Positions 7,081-9,729 of a stretch of 9,729 bases of DNA are shown here, piece by piece. A program made the translations under genes and the position numbers. The stretch's first letter is position 1; each line of letters opens with the position of its first letter. The notes below the pieces were generated by a model. That model saw only the letters and a list, made by a program, of their open reading frames with translations, searched no databases and was not told the origin of the DNA. Origin of the DNA: Campylobacterota bacterium (GTDB taxonomy: Bacteria > Campylobacterota > Campylobacteria > Campylobacterales > JAADDG01); contig JAADDG010000098.1 in the NCBI GenBank assembly GCA_013154075.1, positions 1-9,729 of the forward strand. The letters run 5' to 3'.

Positions 7081-8166
7081 TTGGATAGGCTTTTTGCATA
7101 TTCCCATTCGCCGATAAATGTCTACTTTAGTAAAAATTCGAAAGATTTCGTGGTTAGTGAAATTCCTCTTTATGAGTTTTCCGGCAAAGGAGAGCATCTG
7201 GTTTTAAAAGTGAGAAAAAAGGATCTTACTACTTGGCAGATGCTAAAAGCCATAAGCGAGCAAAGCGGCGTGAAAGTAAAAGAGATAGGATATGCCGGTT
7301 TGAAGGATAAGGCCGGAATGACTATTCAATATATCTCTTTGCCTAAGAAATTTGAAAAAGAGATCGAAAAGTTCAAGCATGAAAAGATAAAGATTTTAGA
7401 AAAAACCTATCACGACAATAAGATCAAAGTAGGCCATCTGAAAGGAAACAGATTTTTTATAAGGTTGAAGAAAGTCTCAAAAGTGGATGCCGAGAAGCTC
7501 AAAAACGTATTGGCTTTGATAGAGAGGGAAGGGTTTCCTAATTATTTTGGGTATCAGAGGTTCGGTAACGATAAGGAAAACTTTTTGATAGGACTAGAGA
7601 TTTTGGAGGGGAAGAGGAAAGAGAGAAACAAAAAGATGAGAAATTTTTTCATAAGCGCCTATCAAAGCCATCTTTTTAATCTTTGGCTTAGCAGAAGAGT
7701 GGAAATAAATAGATTTTTCGCCTCTTTTGACGTAAAGGAGCTGAGCGATGTTTTCGATTTTCCGAAAGATTTGATAAAAAATATCAAAAAAGAGCCATCT
7801 TTTTGCAAACTTTTGCCGGGAGATATCCTCCATCACTACCCCTACGGCAGGATTTTTGTGTGTAACGATTTGGATGAAGAGGCTAAAAGATTTGCAAACA
7901 AGGATATAACCTTAACCGGAATGATACCGGGTAAAAAGGCCGCAAAAGCCGACGGAATAGCCGGAGAGATAGAGAAGAATTTTTTTGAAGAGTGTGAGGA
8001 GTATCTTGATAAAATGCGGGGATCAAGGCGTTTTGCATGGGTGTGGCCCGCAAATGTCGATAGCGTGTATAAAGAGGAGAATGCCTGGTTTGAGATGAAT
8101 TTCGATCTGCCGAAGGGCTCTTATGCCACGGTATTATTAGAAGAGTTGACACATTTGAAAAATTAA
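7081..8166 (+). CDS. truD: tRNA pseudouridine(13) synthase TruD, TTG start
   Basis: TruD isomerises uridine 13 of tRNA to pseudouridine in the cytoplasm. The 361-residue protein carries the family motifs in order: SKDFVVSEIPLYEFSGKGEH (20-39), the catalytic motif GYAGLKDKAGMT with Asp76 as nucleophile (70-81), HLKGNRFFIRLKK (119-131), FPNYFGYQRFG (152-162), ISAYQSHLFNLW (191-202), the TRUD insertion domain in roughly 150-300, and LPKGSYATVLLEEL (344-357) at the end. The length is normal for the family. The start is TTG at 7081, supported by AAAGGA at 7069-7074 with a 6-nt spacer and by the N-terminus aligning with relatives; no ATG lies at a suitable place. It follows thiL by 14 nt in the same transcript, and its 3' end holds the -35 box of rnpB. 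Confidence 0.95.
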   Translation: MDRLFAYSHSPINVYFSKNSKDFVVSEIPLYEFSGKGEHLVLKVRKKDLTTWQMLKAISEQSGVKVKEIGYAGLKDKAGMTIQYISLPKKFEKEIEKFKHEKIKILEKTYHDNKIKVGHLKGNRFFIRLKKVSKVDAEKLKNVLALIEREGFPNYFGYQRFGNDKENFLIGLEILEGKRKERNKKMRNFFISAYQSHLFNLWLSRRVEINRFFASFDVKELSDVFDFPKDLIKNIKKEPSFCKLLPGDILHHYPYGRIFVCNDLDEEAKRFANKDITLTGMIPGKKAAKADGIAGEIEKNFFEECEEYLDKMRGSRRFAWVWPANVDSVYKEENAWFEMNFDLPKGSYATVLLEELTHLKN

Positions 8167-8174
8167 GGTATATT
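8146..8174 (+). promoter_or_regulatory. Sigma-70 type promoter of rnpB
   Basis: A perfect -35 box TTGACA (8146-8151), a 17-nt spacer and TATATT (8169-8174) form a near-consensus promoter. It overlaps the last codons and stop of truD. Transcription should start near 8181, about ten bases before the mature 5' end of RNase P RNA. It is the strongest promoter in the window, as expected for an abundant stable RNA. Confidence 0.8.
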
Positions 8175-8190
8175 AAAAGTATCCATTCAA

Positions 8191-8515
8191 GAGGCACGGC
8201 GGGCGATTGCTTGGGATACCAAGAGGAAAGTCCGGGCTGCAATGAGACAGGGTTCCGTCTAACGGACGGCCGGCGAAAGCCGAGGGCAAGTGCAACAGAA
8301 AGCAGACCGCCTATCTTTGTGATAGGTAAGGGTGAAACGGTGGTGTAAGAGACCACCAGCGCCTTTGGTAACAAAGGCGGCTGGGTAAACCCAACCCGCA
8401 GCAAGAAGAGTATGGTTAAAGTCTCATATTTTTAAACTCTTCGCTAAAGCTCTATCGTGAGATAGAGATTAGATGAATAATCGCCTAAACAGAACCCGGC
8501 TTATAGCCGTGCCTC
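8191..8515 (+). ncRNA. rnpB: RNase P RNA (rnpB), bacterial type A-like
   Basis: This is the catalytic RNA of RNase P, which removes 5' leaders from pre-tRNAs. The ends pair perfectly as P1: GAGGCACGGC (8191-8200) with GCCGTGCCTC (8506-8515). P2 pairs GGCGATT (8202-8208) with AATCGCC (8479-8485). Conserved core blocks are GAGGAAAGTCCGGGCT (from 8223), ACAGAAAGCAGACCGC (from about 8295), the GGTGAAACGGTGGTGTAAGAGACCACCAGC region (about 8331-8360) and ACAGAACCCGGCTTA (8489-8503), the partner strand of P4. Hairpins with GNRA-type loops are visible: GCCTTTG-GTAA-CAAAGGC (8361-8378) and CTCTATC-GTGA-GATAGAG (8450-8467). P3 is a short stem with a GATA loop (8210-8223). A TATGGTT segment at 8411-8417 is the probable L15-type loop that pairs with tRNA CCA. 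The total of 325 nt is within the bacterial range. No U-tract terminator follows it, and its 3' end overlaps the antisense panE stop. Confidence 0.97.
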
Positions 8516-9418
8516 GATCTCCTTCTTTTTAAGCTCTTTGTAGAATTTCTCCATAACGGGCGTTTTGATCCGTAAAATTTTAGCTTCTTTTACGATATAT
8601 CCGCAGAGTGATTCAAGCTCGGTTTTTTTGCCTTTTTCGAAATCTATTTGCATGGAAGTTTTCGATTCGTATGGAATATTTTGGGCTTGTTTTAGAACGC
8701 TTTGGATGTTTGTCTCGTCTAAAGGGATCTCTTTTTTGTTGGCGACGGCCACTATCTCTTTTAGAAGTTCTATTAGTTCCTCTTTTTTGTTCTCTACGAT
8801 CCATCCCATAGGTTTTTGGTAGTATGATGTCATAACGGCAAAAGATGAAATGAATAGAAATTTTCTCCATGTTTCAAACACTATTTTATCGGTTAGTTTG
8901 TTTTTGAGGTTGGCTTTATCAAATAGCTCTTTTAGGAAAGTCAGATTTTCTTTTGGTAGAAATCTGCTTCCGAAAATCAGATAAAAAGTATTTCCATATT
9001 TTTTTATAACGCCCGGCTCTTTTATATTTGATAGAATATATACGCAAGCATTTAAAATATTGCTGTTTGGATAGAGCTCTTTTAGAGTTAGATCATGATC
9101 TACGCCGTTTAGAATTGGCAAAAGATAAGAGTTTTCATCTATATTGTTTTGCAGGTTTTTTGCGGCTTCTTTTAAGTCATAGGATTTCGTACAAAATATT
9201 ACGAGATCGAAAATTCCGAGATTTTTGGGATCTTGGGTGATGAATGAAGGTCTGATCGTAAACTCTTCGTTTTCGTCTATCACTTTCAGACCGTTTTTTT
9301 CTATAGCTTTTAGATGTTCTCCTCTTGCGATAAATCCTATCTCGTGATCGCTGTTTTTTAATAATTTGGCTCCTATATAGCCTCCCACTCCTCCCGCTCC
9401 TACTATCGCTATTTTCAT
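8501..9418 (-). CDS. panE: 2-dehydropantoate 2-reductase (ketopantoate reductase, PanE/ApbA family)
   Basis: It probably reduces ketopantoate to pantoate with NADPH in pantothenate and CoA synthesis. The 305-residue protein starts with the Rossmann nucleotide motif GAGGVGGYIGAKL (7-19) and has DLVIFCTKSYD (71-81), the NGVD motif (104-107) with conserved Asn104, and ETWRKFLF (182-189) whose Lys186 matches the catalytic Lys of E. coli PanE. TSMQIDFEKGKKTELE (254-269) corresponds to the C-terminal SSM..D...G..tE motif with Ser255. The segment after the catalytic Lys (FISSFAVMTSYY) differs from the usual NC.INPLTA, so a related 2-oxoacid reductase cannot be excluded. ATG at 9418 is preceded by CGGAG at 9429-9425 with a 6-nt spacer. 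The stop (8503-8501) lies inside the rnpB 3' end, a 15-nt convergent overlap. Confidence 0.88.
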   Translation of the reverse strand: MKIAIVGAGGVGGYIGAKLLKNSDHEIGFIARGEHLKAIEKNGLKVIDENEEFTIRPSFITQDPKNLGIFDLVIFCTKSYDLKEAAKNLQNNIDENSYLLPILNGVDHDLTLKELYPNSNILNACVYILSNIKEPGVIKKYGNTFYLIFGSRFLPKENLTFLKELFDKANLKNKLTDKIVFETWRKFLFISSFAVMTSYYQKPMGWIVENKKEELIELLKEIVAVANKKEIPLDETNIQSVLKQAQNIPYESKTSMQIDFEKGKKTELESLCGYIVKEAKILRIKTPVMEKFYKELKKKEIEARL

Positions 9419-9453
9419 TGTTTTCTCCGAAATTTAAATTTTTGTTTGAAAGG

Positions 9454-9459
9454 ATTATA
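9454..9459 (-). promoter_or_regulatory. Probable -10 box for panE
   Basis: On the minus strand 9459-9454 reads TATAAT, a perfect -10 box. Transcription would begin near 9447, giving a leader of about 29 nt that includes the CGGAG ribosome binding site. No clear -35 box is seen at the usual distance. Confidence 0.5.
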
Positions 9460-9488
9460 CATTAATAAGTTTATAATAAAATTCGCTC

Positions 9489-9516
9489 TATAATTTTCTA
9501 AAATTTTTATTAGAAA
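9489..9516 (+). promoter_or_regulatory. Probable -10 box and small inverted repeat upstream of the last gene
   Basis: TATAAT (9489-9494) is a perfect -10 box, 32 nt before the ATG at 9526. Directly after it, TTTCTAA (9495-9501) and TTAGAAA (9510-9516) form a 7-bp inverted repeat with an 8-nt A/T loop. The right arm touches the ribosome binding site GAAAGGG (9513-9519). In such A+T-rich DNA the repeat could be chance. Confidence 0.45.
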
Positions 9517-9525
9517 GGGCTTTTA

Positions 9526-9729
9526 ATGTTTAGAGTAAAGTATAAATTATATTTGATTTTATTTTTCATTCCTTGGATTTTAGTGGCTGAGGGATTGAAA
9601 ATAGATAAAATTGCTTCTTTAAAAGATTCTTATTATAAAGTGGCAGTTAAAAATTCTTTTATTTATGCGGCAAAAGAGGAAGGAATAGAGATATTTGATG
9701 CTACTGACTTAAACAGTATAGTGAAAAAA
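9526..9729 (+). CDS. Exported protein, probable LVIVD-type beta-propeller (N-terminal part only)
   Basis: The frame is open from ATG at 9526 to the window end, giving 68 residues of a longer protein. GAAAGGG (9513-9519) is a good ribosome binding site. Residues 1-21 (hydrophobic LYLILFFIPWILVA) form a signal peptide, so the product is exported. The segment YYKVAVKNSFIYAAKEEGIEIFDATDLNS (about 37-65) has the pattern V.V....yaA...G.eifD.tD, typical of LVIVD repeats (PF08309), which build extracytoplasmic beta-propellers. The function cannot be told from this fragment. The gene is A+T-rich: 47 of 180 bases from 9541 to 9720 are G or C by hand count, clearly lower than in dsbD. Confidence 0.7.
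   Translation, partial: MFRVKYKLYLILFFIPWILVAEGLKIDKIASLKDSYYKVAVKNSFIYAAKEEGIEIFDATDLNSIVKK

Noticed and set aside
7883..8404. Long open frame on the minus strand across the truD end and rnpB
   Set aside because: It is antisense to truD and the structured RNase P RNA, its product matches no known family, and it shows no ribosome binding site.
8499..8509. GGCTTATAGCC palindrome as a terminator for panE or rnpB
   Set aside because: It is part of the conserved rnpB 3' core, has only a 4-bp stem and has no U-tract on either side.
8565..9240. Several open frames antisense to panE
   Set aside because: They are shadows of the well-supported panE gene, with Phe/Ser/Leu-rich or Arg-rich products and no initiation signals.
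1..9729. CRISPR array, insertion sequence, tRNA or prophage
   Set aside because: I saw no regularly spaced direct repeats, no transposase or integrase motifs and no cloverleaf candidate on either strand.

Overview
The window looks like chromosomal DNA of a Campylobacterota (epsilonproteobacterial) chemolithotroph or anaerobic respirer, perhaps a thermophilic Nitratiruptor-like lineage. The evidence is the thiL-truD neighbourhood, the Lys/Glu/Ile-rich proteins using mostly AGA for Arg, the moderate-to-low G+C, the weak -35 boxes with good -10 boxes, and the wealth of c-type cytochromes. The genus is an inference.

Layout. (1) 1-1671, minus strand: the N-terminal 557 residues of an exported multiheme cytochrome c with ten CXXCH sites; the gene runs off the left edge. 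(2) 1672-1800: divergent intergenic region. (3) 1801-3075, plus strand: a periplasmic protein made of two PilJ/NarX-type sensor repeats with no signalling output, followed 9 nt later by a small exported monoheme cytochrome c resembling SorB. (4) 3123-8166, plus strand: a tightly packed run of dsbD (thiol-disulfide relay into the periplasm), a dihydroorotase-like protein that has lost its metal ligands, thiL (thiamine-phosphate kinase) and truD (tRNA pseudouridine-13 synthase). (5) 8191-8515, plus strand: rnpB, the RNase P RNA, with its own near-consensus promoter in the end of truD. (6) 8501-9418, minus strand: a PanE/ApbA-type ketopantoate reductase whose last codons overlap the 3' end of rnpB. 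(7) 9526-9729, plus strand: the start of an A+T-rich gene for an exported protein that probably belongs to the LVIVD beta-propeller repeat group.

How the parts fit. The left third is a periplasmic redox and sensing block: a multiheme cytochrome, a P-box-type ligand-binding protein and a monoheme carrier. The DsbD next to it is the kind of protein that keeps haem-binding cysteines reduced during cytochrome c maturation. The rest is housekeeping (pyrimidine, thiamine and CoA biosynthesis, tRNA modification and tRNA processing).

The most notable points are: a thiL gene with no ATG/GTG/TTG start, apparently starting at ATA in an ATAA overlap that looks like a mutated ATGA; a free-standing tandem PilJ protein between cytochromes; a dihydroorotase homologue stripped of catalytic metal ligands; an inverted repeat that would cover the dsbD ribosome binding site; and the rnpB/panE convergent overlap. 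I saw no mobile element, CRISPR array, tRNA or phage gene.
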